The notes beneath the pieces are model-generated. The model ran no database searches, was not told the DNA's origin, and was given only the letters and a program-made list of their open reading frames with translations. Shown piece by piece: positions 18,681 to 27,745 of a stretch of 64,000 nucleotides of DNA. Every line of letters starts with the position of its first letter. Position 1 is the first letter of the stretch. Made by a program: the position numbers and the translations under genes. The stretch spans positions 1,142,501 through 1,206,500 of the forward strand of contig NZ_CP073745.1 in assembly GCF_024397975.1 (NCBI RefSeq), read 5' to 3'. The stretch is from Bacterioplanoides sp. SCSIO 12839. GTDB taxonomy: Bacteria > Pseudomonadota > Gammaproteobacteria > Pseudomonadales > Oceanobacteraceae.

Positions 18681-18695
18681 TGATAATGATTCCTA
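18681..18695 (-). promoter_or_regulatory. Probable Fur box, divergent promoter region
   Basis: TGATAATGATTCCTA matches 11 of the 14 arm positions of the 7-1-7 Fur motif TGATAATnATTATCA. It lies between the divergent TonB receptor and AraC regulator genes, 25 bp before the receptor start. Confidence 0.6.
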
Positions 18696-18734
18696 TTTTA
18701 ACCGTAAGTAAATATCCGTTCCGGTGTCATCGTT

Positions 18735-19769
18735 ATGCGGGGGAATCGTTTTATTATGAAAAATCGTACTTTGTATCCAGATACCCTAAGTGGCTCTATT
18801 CAGGCAGCTGATATTCGGGAAATGACTCAGGCTTCGGATATGCAGCACTTACAGGCCAGTGATGATCAGGAACTGATGTTGGGACGTTTCTGGCATTGCC
18901 AGCTGAGTGATGGCCTGGCGGTTCACTTGGTTGATAGCGTGGAATCGCAACGTGCCAGCAGCAGTGTGGAAATAGCACCCTGTATCAGCATTAATTTGAT
19001 TTATCTTGCCGATCTGAGTTTTTCATTAGGCTGTGATCAGCATCAGATTCGCTACGATACCAATGATAATCATCAGATGTTGCAATGTGCGGTGTTAACG
19101 GTTGGGCATAAGGAATTATTTACCCGGCATCTTAATCCAGGGCAGCGAGTCAAAAAAATTAATATCACCTTCGATCGCCAGTGGTTTAATCATCGTGCTA
19201 TTAATAAAGCGCAGCAGCAGGCCGTAGAAACATTATTTTCGGGCCATGGTGTGTTAGAGCGTTGGCAGGCCAGTGATACCATCAAAGCTTTTGCTGATGA
19301 ACTGATGACCATGGAACAGCCGGATTCCATGTCACAGCGACTAAGACTGGAAAGCCGATTAACTCTGTTGGCCGCTGAGCTCACTGAGCAGCTATTACAG
19401 CAAAGAACGGCGACCCCTGCTTCATCAGATAACGTATCTGTTCCGGTGACGATGAATGCTGACCAGCTGAAGAACCAGATCGATGAACACACAGATGAAG
19501 GCCTTACTCTGGAAGAGATCGCTGCGCAATGTCATATCAGTGTGAGTACGTTGCAGAAGCGTTTTAAATCTGCGTTTAACATGACAGTGAATCAATACAT
19601 TCGTAAACGCTTACTGGATAAGGGTCGTAAAGCTCTGATCCACGATGGCGTCACGATTGGCGAGGCGGCTTACGCAGCCGGCTATAATCACAGCTCTAAT
19701 TTTATCACCGCATTCAGCAAAGAATTTGGCCTGGCACCATCTGAATATGTGAAACGCCATCGGGGCTGA
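18735..19769 (+). CDS. AraC-family transcriptional regulator (PchR-like)
   Basis: 344 residues with a C-terminal AraC/XylS double helix-turn-helix: LTLEEIAAQCHISVSTLQKR and the second motif with VTIGEAAYAAGYNHSSNF followed by FGLAPSEYVKRHRG. The N-terminal region (about 1-230) is the probable effector domain, with no recognisable cupin signature. Regulators of this shape between siderophore receptor genes (PchR type) typically sense a ferri-siderophore and activate the receptor. Start could also be the ATG at 18756. It is divergent from one TonB receptor and followed by a second, so it may control either. Confidence 0.88.
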   Translation: MRGNRFIMKNRTLYPDTLSGSIQAADIREMTQASDMQHLQASDDQELMLGRFWHCQLSDGLAVHLVDSVESQRASSSVEIAPCISINLIYLADLSFSLGCDQHQIRYDTNDNHQMLQCAVLTVGHKELFTRHLNPGQRVKKINITFDRQWFNHRAINKAQQQAVETLFSGHGVLERWQASDTIKAFADELMTMEQPDSMSQRLRLESRLTLLAAELTEQLLQQRTATPASSDNVSVPVTMNADQLKNQIDEHTDEGLTLEEIAAQCHISVSTLQKRFKSAFNMTVNQYIRKRLLDKGRKALIHDGVTIGEAAYAAGYNHSSNFITAFSKEFGLAPSEYVKRHRG

Positions 19770-19854
19770 TAACGTTGGGCCTGGCTGCTTATTCTTATTC
19801 ATGTATGTAGCTGTCTAAAAGCTGATCGGTTGAATACCTTTTTCCTTTTATTAT

Positions 19855-19871
19855 TTGATAATGATTATCAA
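19855..19871 (+). promoter_or_regulatory. Fur box (perfect 7-1-7 palindrome)
   Basis: TTGATAATGATTATCAA is a perfect palindrome with the ideal Fur core TGATAAT-G-ATTATCA. It ends 48 bp before the start codon of the siderophore receptor and gives strong evidence of iron-dependent repression. Confidence 0.92.
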
Positions 19872-19919
19872 TTGCATTATTTTCTGCCGCTGCTATATTT
19901 CTCACATAACGGAGCGCAG

Positions 19920-22040
19920 ATGAAACTGTCTTATTCTTACCTGCTACTGTTGGGCAGCGCGATATTACCAACCGCGTTAGTTCAGGCGGAAAACCAACCA
20001 GATAATGCTACAGAGTTAGATACAGTTCAGGTGGTTGGTGAACAGCAACCGTATTTTGAAAAATCGAATCGCACGGCGTTAAAAATGGAGTCGGATGACC
20101 TGAAAACGCCATTTTCGACCACCATTATTAACAGCGTTATTCTGGAAGATCTGAAAGCAAATACGCTGGAAGATGCTTATGCTTACGTTCCGGGTTTTTC
20201 ACGTAGCGGCACTGGCGCTAATTCATTTACGATCCGTGGTCATTCGGCGGATTTACAGAATATTCAGGTAGACGGGCTGCCTGGCTTGGCGTCACGTTTT
20301 GGTTCTCCGGTGACAGCCAATATTGAGCGGGTAGAAATTTTAAAAGGCCCGGCCTCAGTATTGTATGGCTGGATGGATCCTGCGGGCTTGGTGAATATTG
20401 TTACTAAAAAACCGCAAGCAGAACAAAACACCAGTGTGGATGTTACCGTTCAGCGCTATACCGATCAGGGTCAAAATGGCATTGAAGGCTCAATTGATTC
20501 CACCGGCGCGCTGAATGCCGACGGCAGCGTGTTATATCGGTTAATTGCTGGGGCCGAAGCCAGTGACTCCTTCCGTGATGATGTCGATACAGATACTCAA
20601 TATCTGTACCCAAGTGTTTCATGGTTGCCAGATGCTCAATCGCGCCTAGATATACAATTGGAATACACCAAACAGAATCGCAGTGCTGATAATGGTCTAT
20701 TTACCATCAACAACGATATCGATAGCGTTGCTGATATAGAAACCTACTATCAGGAAAAAGGTGATTTTGATAATGATGAAGGTTATGGCGTAGCCATCGC
20801 TTATCGTAACGATATTTCTGACAGCCTGGCTACGAATATTAAATGGCGCAGTATCTGGCACGAAGATGAGCGTGATTTGTATGAAAACAACAAAGTAAAT
20901 GACGCAGAACAAACACTGACGCGCCGTAATCGTCATCAATACAACGAACGCCAATATCATTTCCTTGACGCCAATCTGGAATATCAATTTGGTAGCGTTA
21001 TTCAACATCAAGTATTGGTGGGCCTGAATGGGGGTTATGAATATCGCCAATATGATCGTCTTGCCTTTGATACCAAAGGTGCTGAAGTTTCTCTTCAAAA
21101 TCCAAACTATACCGGTGCAGCGCTGGAGGATGACCCAGGCAGCTTCCGACAGTGGGATTTAAATACTGTGGGTGTGTACGCGCTGGACCGCATGGCGATT
21201 AATGAACAATGGACGGTATTGTTGGGCGCTCGTTATGACCAGCAGAGTGGTGATTACGAAGAGAGTTTCAAAGATAAAGACGATGAGCGTAGCGAAAACG
21301 AAACAGTGTCTGACTCTACTTATAATGCTGGTGTCGTCTACAGTATTACTCCAGAAGTATCGGTATATACCAGTTATGCCGAATCGTTTAATCCGCAAGC
21401 TATTCCGAGCTTTGACGTCAACGGCGACCAGCTTGATCCGGAAACCGGTGAGCAATGGGAAGCGGGTATTAAATTTGGTCGTCACGATGGCCGGTTGAAT
21501 ATGAACCTGGCGTACTTTGATGTGGTTAAGGGCAATATCGCGGAAGAAGGATCTTCTGGTGAAGATGAACTGATTGGTGAAATCAGCAGTGAAGGTGTTG
21601 AGTTAAACCTTCAGGCACAGCCAACAGATACGCTGCAGTTCCAACTGGGTTATACCTACACGGATGCAGAAATCAGCAAAGCTGAAGAAAAACGAGATGA
21701 TACTTTGGGCAACCCACCGGGCTTTGCTCCGCAAAATACGGCTTCGCTCATTTCACGTTATAACCACCCACAACTGGTGTTAGGCGGGTTGGTAGGTGCC
21801 AGCATTGGTTGGAAATATGAAGATAAGCGCTTTACTGATGAAGAAAGTAAAAAGCGTGTTGAATTACCTTCGTACAATGTGCTCGACATGGCTTTTTATT
21901 ATGAAGTTGAAAACGCAAAATATGCGTTAAACATTGATAACGTTGGTAACACAGAATTTTTCAATGGTGGCAGCAACGACACCCGAATCTATCCGGGCGA
22001 TCCAAGAAAGGTATCTTTGTCCGCGCGTTTCTACTTTTGA
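19920..22040 (+). CDS. TonB-dependent siderophore receptor
   Basis: The ATG at 19920 follows GGAG at 5 bases and gives 706 residues with a signal peptide (MKLSYSYLLLLGSAI onward). An open frame to 19830 exists, but it would run through the Fur box and is rejected. The order is signal peptide, TonB box region (ELDTVQVVGE), plug domain with NIQVDGLPG and LKGPASVLYGWMDPAGLVNI, the siderophore-receptor signature, then a 22-strand type barrel ending ARFYF. The ligand is probably a ferric siderophore (FhuA/FpvA class). It is preceded by an AraC regulator. Confidence 0.93.
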   Translation: MKLSYSYLLLLGSAILPTALVQAENQPDNATELDTVQVVGEQQPYFEKSNRTALKMESDDLKTPFSTTIINSVILEDLKANTLEDAYAYVPGFSRSGTGANSFTIRGHSADLQNIQVDGLPGLASRFGSPVTANIERVEILKGPASVLYGWMDPAGLVNIVTKKPQAEQNTSVDVTVQRYTDQGQNGIEGSIDSTGALNADGSVLYRLIAGAEASDSFRDDVDTDTQYLYPSVSWLPDAQSRLDIQLEYTKQNRSADNGLFTINNDIDSVADIETYYQEKGDFDNDEGYGVAIAYRNDISDSLATNIKWRSIWHEDERDLYENNKVNDAEQTLTRRNRHQYNERQYHFLDANLEYQFGSVIQHQVLVGLNGGYEYRQYDRLAFDTKGAEVSLQNPNYTGAALEDDPGSFRQWDLNTVGVYALDRMAINEQWTVLLGARYDQQSGDYEESFKDKDDERSENETVSDSTYNAGVVYSITPEVSVYTSYAESFNPQAIPSFDVNGDQLDPETGEQWEAGIKFGRHDGRLNMNLAYFDVVKGNIAEEGSSGEDELIGEISSEGVELNLQAQPTDTLQFQLGYTYTDAEISKAEEKRDDTLGNPPGFAPQNTASLISRYNHPQLVLGGLVGASIGWKYEDKRFTDEESKKRVELPSYNVLDMAFYYEVENAKYALNIDNVGNTEFFNGGSNDTRIYPGDPRKVSLSARFYF

Positions 22041-22047
22041 TAAAAAT

Positions 22048-22078
22048 CATCTCAGGCCGTGTGAAGCGGCTTGAGATG
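22048..22078. terminator. Hairpin after the siderophore receptor
   Basis: CATCTCAGGCCG pairs with CGGCTTGAGATG (11 of 12 pairs) around a 7-base loop, 8 bp after the receptor stop. It is not followed by a T-run on the + strand, so termination would be imperfect. Confidence 0.5.
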
Positions 22079-22107
22079 GCATTGGCTATAAAAATAACAG
22101 GTCCTAG

Positions 22108-22719
22108 CTAAAACCCAGACCCCGGTTGTTTCAAAAACTCCAGTTCTTCATCACTGCTGTCCCGGCCAAGGATGTCATTGCGGTGGGGAAAATGCCCAAA
22201 ACGATCAATAATCACTTTATGCTTTTGCGCAAACTGCACAAAATTTTCGGCAGTTTCCTGAAAAGAATCCGGTGAATCGGCTTTAAGCTGCTGAAATTTA
22301 TTCAGGCATAACGCCTGCATTTGTGGGCTTTCTGCGTGCTCCAGTGGCATGTAGAAGAATACCCGCTCGATAGGACGCAGTTGTTTATCATGATCAAGGC
22401 GCAGTCCTTCAAGGCACCAATGCAGTGCCAGACTATCCTGAGTAAACGATAACGCGCTGTTGCGGTACATATTGCGACTGAACTGATCCAGAACAATGAT
22501 CGCAGCTAAGCGCCCGTGGGCATCCTGCAACCAGTGATTGTGCTCTCCGCGTAGCAGTGCTTTGAGGGTTGGCTCAAAACGCTGACGAATGCTGGTATCG
22601 GTATGCGGGTCTTTTTTCCACCACAAAGCCGCTTGTTGCTGGTTAATTTCAAGATCGCTTAGCGGCTGCTCGCCTTGCGCTGCATCAAACCAGAAGTTGA
22701 GAATATTGTCTTTATCCAT
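22108..22719 (-). CDS. DUF924 family protein
   Basis: 203 residues, all-alpha. The N-terminal NILNFWFD, LWWKKDP and DAHGRLAAIIVLDQFSRNMYR, and the later FFYMPLEHAE and FGHFPHRNDILGR, are the conserved stretches of DUF924, a TPR-like family. The family is cytoplasmic and common, with no known biochemical role. AGAAGAA precedes the ATG. It is divergent from the CPA2 antiporter. Confidence 0.88.
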   Translation of the reverse strand: MDKDNILNFWFDAAQGEQPLSDLEINQQQAALWWKKDPHTDTSIRQRFEPTLKALLRGEHNHWLQDAHGRLAAIIVLDQFSRNMYRNSALSFTQDSLALHWCLEGLRLDHDKQLRPIERVFFYMPLEHAESPQMQALCLNKFQQLKADSPDSFQETAENFVQFAQKHKVIIDRFGHFPHRNDILGRDSSDEELEFLKQPGSGF

Positions 22720-22795
22720 TTCTTCTCTGCCGTTGATCGGGTTGCTGGGATACTATACGTCCATCTGTCATTAAATACTGTGTTATCTGATCGTT

Positions 22796-24358
22796 ATGGA
22801 CTTTATCTGGATTCTTGTTGCCTTCCTGTGTGGATTTCTGGTGAAACAGTTAGGTATGCCGCCGTTAGTGGGTTATCTGGCGGCGGGTTTTGGTTTGCAT
22901 GCCGCTGGCGTGAAACCAGCGGACAGCCTCGATACCTTGGCCGAAATGGGCATCACTCTGATGTTGTTTACCATTGGCCTGAAAATCAATTTTAAAGCCT
23001 TAATCAAACCGGAAGTCTGGGCCAGTTCGGCCATGCATACGGGCTTATGGGTTGGAGTTATCGTCGCGATCCTGGCGGTGTCGGGTTGGTTGGGAATCAG
23101 TCATTATTTTGATGTGCCGCTGCATACCCAGGCATTGATTGGCTTTTCACTGAGTTTTTCTTCTACCGTATGTGTCGTCAAAATGCTGGAAGAAGCGTCG
23201 GAGCTGAAGGTTCGTCATGGCAAACTGGCACTGGGTATTCTGATTATTCAGGATATTGTTGCGGTGGTTTTTCTGGTGGTGTCGACCGGCAAACTGCCTT
23301 CTGTCTGGGCCTTTGCGTTATTGTGTTTGTGGTTACTGAAGCCAGTTCTCAACCTGATGCTGAGTCGTGCCGGTCATGGTGAAATTCTGTCGTTATTGGG
23401 CTTTTTTCTGGCCCTTGGGGGGGCAGAGTTATTCTACCTGGTGGATATGAAAGGTGATTTGGGCGCGCTGGTTATCGGTATGTTGCTGGCGTCGCATCAT
23501 AAGGCCGCAGAGCTGTACAAATCGCTGATGAGCTTCAAAGATTTATTCCTGATTGGCTTCTTTTTATCGATTGGCTTTACCGCATTACCTACGCTGGATA
23601 TGGCGTTGACGGGCGCTATTCTGATGCTGCTGCTGGTGGTGAAGTTTTTATTGTTCTTCTTCCTGCTGTTGATGTTCCGGGTATCCGGGCGCTCTGCATT
23701 TTTGTCGGCATTGGCCTTAACGAACTTCTCAGAATTCGGCTTAATCGTGGCGAGTTTGAGTGTGGAAAATGGCTGGATGTCTCAGGATTGGCTGGTGATT
23801 ATTGCCTTGGTGATGTCGATCTCTTTTATTCTTTCCAGCTTTATGTACCGCAAAGCGCACCATTATTACGCCATCTATCATCGCCTGATTAACCGCTTTG
23901 AACGTAAAGGTGCGCACCAAAGCTTTGATCGCCCTGAAGGGGCAGAAGTGCTGGTGTTGGGAATGGGGCGTGTGGGCAAAGGGGCTTATGCGGCACTGCA
24001 ACCTGAGTTCGGCGACAAGGTTTGGGGCATTGAATCTGACCCTGAGCGGGTGCAAAAACTCAAAGATCAGGGATTCTCGATAGTGTTAGGTGATTCCGAT
24101 GATATGGAATTCTGGCAACGGGTGTGTACTCAGAATATCCGTTTGGTGATGTTGGCACTGCCGTCGCAGCAGGAAATTCTCAGTACGCTGGAAATGCTGA
24201 AGCTGGCGAATTATCAGGGTAAAGTCGCCACCGTTGCGCGTTATGAAGACGAACGTGAGCAGTTATTGTCGTTGGGTGTGGATGTGGTGTTTAACTACTA
24301 CGCCGAAGTGGGTTCCGGCTTTGCTGCTGAAAGCCGACATTTGTTGGTGGTTGATTGA
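22796..24358 (+). CDS. CPA2 monovalent cation:proton antiporter with TrkA-N domain
   Basis: 520 residues. The N-terminal two thirds (about 1-370) has 11-12 membrane helices and the KefB/YbaL-like motif QDIVAVVFL. A C-terminal Rossmann domain starts at EVLVLGMGRVGKGAY (about residue 385), the TrkA-N/RCK NAD-binding fold that gates such transporters. There is no following TrkA-C domain. Likely role: K+ or Na+/H+ exchange at the inner membrane for pH or osmotic stress. The ligand and ion cannot be read from sequence. No strong ribosome site is visible. Confidence 0.9.
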   Translation: MDFIWILVAFLCGFLVKQLGMPPLVGYLAAGFGLHAAGVKPADSLDTLAEMGITLMLFTIGLKINFKALIKPEVWASSAMHTGLWVGVIVAILAVSGWLGISHYFDVPLHTQALIGFSLSFSSTVCVVKMLEEASELKVRHGKLALGILIIQDIVAVVFLVVSTGKLPSVWAFALLCLWLLKPVLNLMLSRAGHGEILSLLGFFLALGGAELFYLVDMKGDLGALVIGMLLASHHKAAELYKSLMSFKDLFLIGFFLSIGFTALPTLDMALTGAILMLLLVVKFLLFFFLLLMFRVSGRSAFLSALALTNFSEFGLIVASLSVENGWMSQDWLVIIALVMSISFILSSFMYRKAHHYYAIYHRLINRFERKGAHQSFDRPEGAEVLVLGMGRVGKGAYAALQPEFGDKVWGIESDPERVQKLKDQGFSIVLGDSDDMEFWQRVCTQNIRLVMLALPSQQEILSTLEMLKLANYQGKVATVARYEDEREQLLSLGVDVVFNYYAEVGSGFAAESRHLLVVD

Positions 24359-24390
24359 AGGCTGGAACCACAGATCAGCTGCAATGATTA

Positions 24391-24496
24391 TTTTTCTCTT
24401 GCCGGATCGGAGGCACATCCCTGTGCATTCGATCCTACCGGCACATCCTGTGCCTTCGATCCTACCGGCACATCCTGTGCCTGCTTCGAAAAACAA
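24391..24496. repeat. Interspersed multi-hairpin repeat, copy E (tandem form)
   Basis: This copy has a TTTTTCTC start and a TTCGAAAAACAA end. It contains hairpins GCACATCCCTGTGC and twice GGCACATCCTGTGCC. A 27-bp unit is repeated exactly twice in tandem (24428-24454 and 24455-24481), each unit carrying one hairpin. It has lost the CCCATCG stem of copies B-D. It lies between convergent genes. Confidence 0.85.
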
Positions 24497-24545
24497 TCAC
24501 TGCAACCGATCACTACTTATTCTGAACTTTTTATTCTTTATATAT

Positions 24546-25094
24546 TTATTTCAAAGCAAACAAGGCTGCCAACTCATCGGTATTTTTCACCCGCAACATC
24601 GGCTTCTGGTGATGTGAAAACCCCGTTTCCTGCACATGCTGTAATAGATCAAAAAACGGCTGCCAGAACTCATTGATATCAAAGCAGATCACCGGCTTAT
24701 CGTGATCACCAATCCCCGACCAGCACCAGATTTCAATTAACTCATCCAGTGTGCCAATGCCGCCCGGCAGGGCAATAAAAGCATCGGCCAGATCTGCCAT
24801 ACGCGCTTTGCGGTCGTGCATGCTGTCGGCGTGCTCCAGACGAGTCAGGCCTTGATGTGCAGTCTCGCGGATGTACATATTATCGGGCATCACACCAATC
24901 ACTTCGCCACCGGCTTCCAGCGCGGCATCGGCAATCACGCCCATCAGGCCATTACGACCGCCGCCATAAACTACCGCAATGCCTTGTTGCGCCAACCAGC
25001 TGGCCAGTGCTTTAGCGCCTTCCTCAAAAGCCGGGTTATTGCCGTGTTTAGCGCCACAATAAATAGCGACTCGCTTTGGGGTCTTTTGTGTCAT
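24546..25094 (-). CDS. LOG-family (TIGR00730) Rossmann-fold nucleotide phosphoribohydrolase
   Basis: 182 residues from the ATG at 25094 (GAGAGAG lies 9 bases upstream; an in-frame ATG at 25103 is possible). The PGGIGTLDELIE motif (PGGxGTxxE) is the catalytic and nucleotide-binding signature of the LOG family, and VYGGGRNGLMG is the Rossmann loop. Members hydrolyse cytokinin riboside monophosphates or AMP-type nucleotides to release the base. The role in this bacterium is inferred only from the family. The gene is monocistronic. Confidence 0.9.
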   Translation of the reverse strand: MTQKTPKRVAIYCGAKHGNNPAFEEGAKALASWLAQQGIAVVYGGGRNGLMGVIADAALEAGGEVIGVMPDNMYIRETAHQGLTRLEHADSMHDRKARMADLADAFIALPGGIGTLDELIEIWCWSGIGDHDKPVICFDINEFWQPFFDLLQHVQETGFSHHQKPMLRVKNTDELAALFALK

Positions 25095-25278
25095 TGCTGT
25101 CATCTCTCTCGCACTTTTTGGCTCAGCTTATATCAGCTGAGTATTTATGGCGAAGTTATTAGTTTGAGTCATGCTAAAACAACGATTTTAGCGGCAGTTA
25201 TATACGTGCTGCTCTAGCATCGAAAAACGGGGCGTTAAATCCTGACTGAAAAACGGTATGCCGTTGAGGAGTTCGATC

Positions 25279-25524
25279 ATGGCTAAAATGTCATTTCGTT
25301 TTATGACCGAAGTAGAAGTCGAGCTGAAAGGTGACAGCTACGAAGAAATTTATTTAATGCTGAAAGATATGATGCACGGCGATCGTGCGATCAGTAGCCA
25401 GAGTAATGTGAAAATATTCCCGCCGGAAGACAGCGCCATGTATTTCAGTATGGAAGGTGAGCGGGATTTACATGAAATTCCGCATTTTAAAGGGGATTTT
25501 AAGCGGGATATTCTGGAGCACTGA
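25279..25524 (+). CDS. Conserved-looking small protein, unknown function
   Basis: An 81-residue soluble protein starting at the ATG at 25279, which follows GAGGAG at about 9 bases. The sequence MAKMSFRFMTEVEVELKGD begins with alternating beta residues and continues into an amphipathic helix (SYEEIYLMLKDMMHG), then a beta-rich part with MYFSMEGERDLHEIPHF. No family recognised. Its own terminator-like hairpin follows 14 bp after the stop. The strong ribosome site and compact composition support a real gene. Confidence 0.7.
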   Translation: MAKMSFRFMTEVEVELKGDSYEEIYLMLKDMMHGDRAISSQSNVKIFPPEDSAMYFSMEGERDLHEIPHFKGDFKRDILEH

Positions 25525-25537
25525 GATGCGATAACGA

Positions 25538-25561
25538 CTCCCCGCTATTGTTTGCGGGGAG
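25538..25561. terminator. Two-way terminator hairpin
   Basis: CTCCCCGC (25538-25545) pairs with GCGGGGAG (25554-25561) around an 8-base loop between two convergent genes. No run of four or more T follows on either strand, so efficiency is uncertain. Confidence 0.6.
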
Positions 25562-25569
25562 CCCTCATT

Positions 25570-25962
25570 TTATTCCACCAAGTGTGGCAATAATTCAGCC
25601 CGGATATTATCGGGAATAGGCTTCGAGCCTTTATTCTCATGATCGAAATGCACCAGGATGGCGTGCCCTTTGGCGCACATTTTTCCCTGCTGCCAGGCTT
25701 CATGCACAATGGTCATTGAAGAATTACCGATCTTGCTGAAATAGGTACGAATCTCAACCTCATGTTGCAGATACAACTCAGCCAGAAACTCGACATCAAT
25801 TTTTGCAATAATCAGATGCCAGTTGGCTGGGTCCAGGTCTGGCGTAAAATAACGGAAAATTGGTGTACGTGCCTGCTCAAACCAGATCGGTAGTGTGGTG
25901 TTATTGATATGGCCCAGCGCGTCAGTTTCGTTGAAGCGTGGCTGTACAGTTAATGTCCACAT
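25570..25962 (-). CDS. Acyl-CoA thioesterase, 4HBT hotdog fold
   Basis: 130 residues from the ATG at 25962 (GAGGA 8 bases upstream; a TTG at 25977 is less likely). NETDALGHINNTTLPIWFEQAR is the hotdog-fold catalytic stretch of the 4HBT family with the catalytic Asp/His/Asn cluster, and VDVEF-like beta strands follow. Such enzymes cleave acyl-CoA esters to free acid and CoA. The substrate chain length is not deducible. The gene is monocistronic, convergent with the unknown small gene. Confidence 0.87.
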   Translation of the reverse strand: MWTLTVQPRFNETDALGHINNTTLPIWFEQARTPIFRYFTPDLDPANWHLIIAKIDVEFLAELYLQHEVEIRTYFSKIGNSSMTIVHEAWQQGKMCAKGHAILVHFDHENKGSKPIPDNIRAELLPHLVE

Positions 25963-26086
25963 AATCTTTGTCCTCAAAATCGAGGGCGCATCTTAGCAAC
26001 GAATGGCTCTGGCTCAGAGGGGACTAATGGCCAATAGTGGATGTTGGTTCGTTATTACCTGGTTTATTATGATCGTATCGTAATAA

Positions 26087-26632
<546 letters not shown>

Positions 26633-26693
26633 TACCTAATGCACCTGAGTGTGGCGCCAAATAATAACAATGATTCTTTTAAGGTTACTCACC

Positions 26694-27668
26694 ATGCTCA
26701 AACTGCTCCGTTTGCCGTTGATCCTGGCTTTATTGTGTTTAACAGGTTGTGCCAGCACCCAGGATTCTTTATTTAATTTTGGCCTGAAAGCTGAACGATC
26801 CATGTCTGATCTGACACTGAAAACTCTGAGTGTTGCTGATCATGATTGGGTTTATCTGGATTCTGAAACCAAGCAAAAGCCGGTTGTGTTGTTATTACAT
26901 GGCTTTGCTGTGGATAAAGATAACTGGTTACGATTTGCTCGCCTTTTTGATGATTACCGTGTGATTGCGCCAGACCTTCCCGGCCATGGTGAAACCAGTT
27001 TTAACCCGGGTTATACCTACGACTTTGCTCAACAAGCCGTTTGGCTGAACGAGTTTGTTGAAGCGTTGTCGCTGAACAATCTGCATATCGTGGGTAACTC
27101 CATGGGCGGTGGAATTGCACTGATGTATAGCTATGCTCGTCCTGACCGGGTTCGTTCCATTACGCTGGTTGATGCCGCCGGTGTTTTACCACCGAATAAA
27201 TCGGAATTTCAGACCATTATTGATAATGGCGGTAAAAACCCACTGATTGTGAACAGCAAAGAAGATTTTATTCACCTGAGTGAATTTGCCATGGAACAAC
27301 AGCCGTTTTTACCTTGGCCGGCAACCAACGTGTTATCCCGTCGTGCGCAATTGCGTAATGACATTAATCACAAAATTTTTGCCGATATCCAGGCTGTTGC
27401 AGAAGAAGCCAAGCACAGTGATGACAACCTGAAAATGCTGCAACAAATTAAAGAGCCTGTGCTGATTGTCTGGGGTGAAGAAGACCGGGTGTTGGATGTC
27501 AGCAGTGTGGAAGTTTTTGAACAATATCTGCCGGATAGTCGCAGTGTGATCTTCCCGGAAGTTGGTCATGCGCCAATGTTAGAAATTCCACAGGAAAGTG
27601 CTGAAGTGGTATTGGAATTTATCGGTGAAGTAGAAAGTCGATCCGTCCACCTGGCCGGTGCTGAGTAA
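26694..27668 (+). CDS. Alpha/beta hydrolase lipoprotein
   Basis: 324 residues from the ATG at 26694, preceded by AAGG at about 9 bases; GTG 26649 is rejected because it would spoil the signal. The signal peptide ends in the lipobox LTGC, so Cys19 is lipidated. The hydrolase fold carries the oxyanion HGF, the nucleophile in GNSMGG (S136), acid D264 (GEEDRV) and catalytic H292 (GHAPML). Such lipoproteins act on lipid or ester substrates in the envelope. It is followed by the terminator of the convergent mltF. Confidence 0.92.
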   Translation: MLKLLRLPLILALLCLTGCASTQDSLFNFGLKAERSMSDLTLKTLSVADHDWVYLDSETKQKPVVLLLHGFAVDKDNWLRFARLFDDYRVIAPDLPGHGETSFNPGYTYDFAQQAVWLNEFVEALSLNNLHIVGNSMGGGIALMYSYARPDRVRSITLVDAAGVLPPNKSEFQTIIDNGGKNPLIVNSKEDFIHLSEFAMEQQPFLPWPATNVLSRRAQLRNDINHKIFADIQAVAEEAKHSDDNLKMLQQIKEPVLIVWGEEDRVLDVSSVEVFEQYLPDSRSVIFPEVGHAPMLEIPQESAEVVLEFIGEVESRSVHLAGAE

Positions 27669-27700
27669 TACGAACAGGTTTGAATACCAGCAATAAAAAA

Positions 27701-27726
27701 GGGCTCTGAGTGCTTACTCAGAGCCC
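27701..27726 (-). terminator. Intrinsic terminator for mltF
   Basis: A 10-bp perfect stem GGGCTCTGAG/CTCAGAGCCC with a 6-base loop. On the minus strand it is followed by TTTTTTATTG, so it terminates mltF; on the plus strand no T-run follows. Confidence 0.9.
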
Positions 27727-27745
27727 GAAACCCACTTCATCTTAA

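Noticed and set aside
19830-19919. Upstream start for the siderophore receptor
   Set aside because: The extension would code through a perfect Fur box and lacks a ribosome site, while ATG 19920 has both GGAG and a signal peptide.
24428-24481. Two 27-bp direct repeats as a CRISPR fragment
   Set aside because: They are directly adjacent with no spacers and no leader or cas genes; they are part of a hairpin repeat family.
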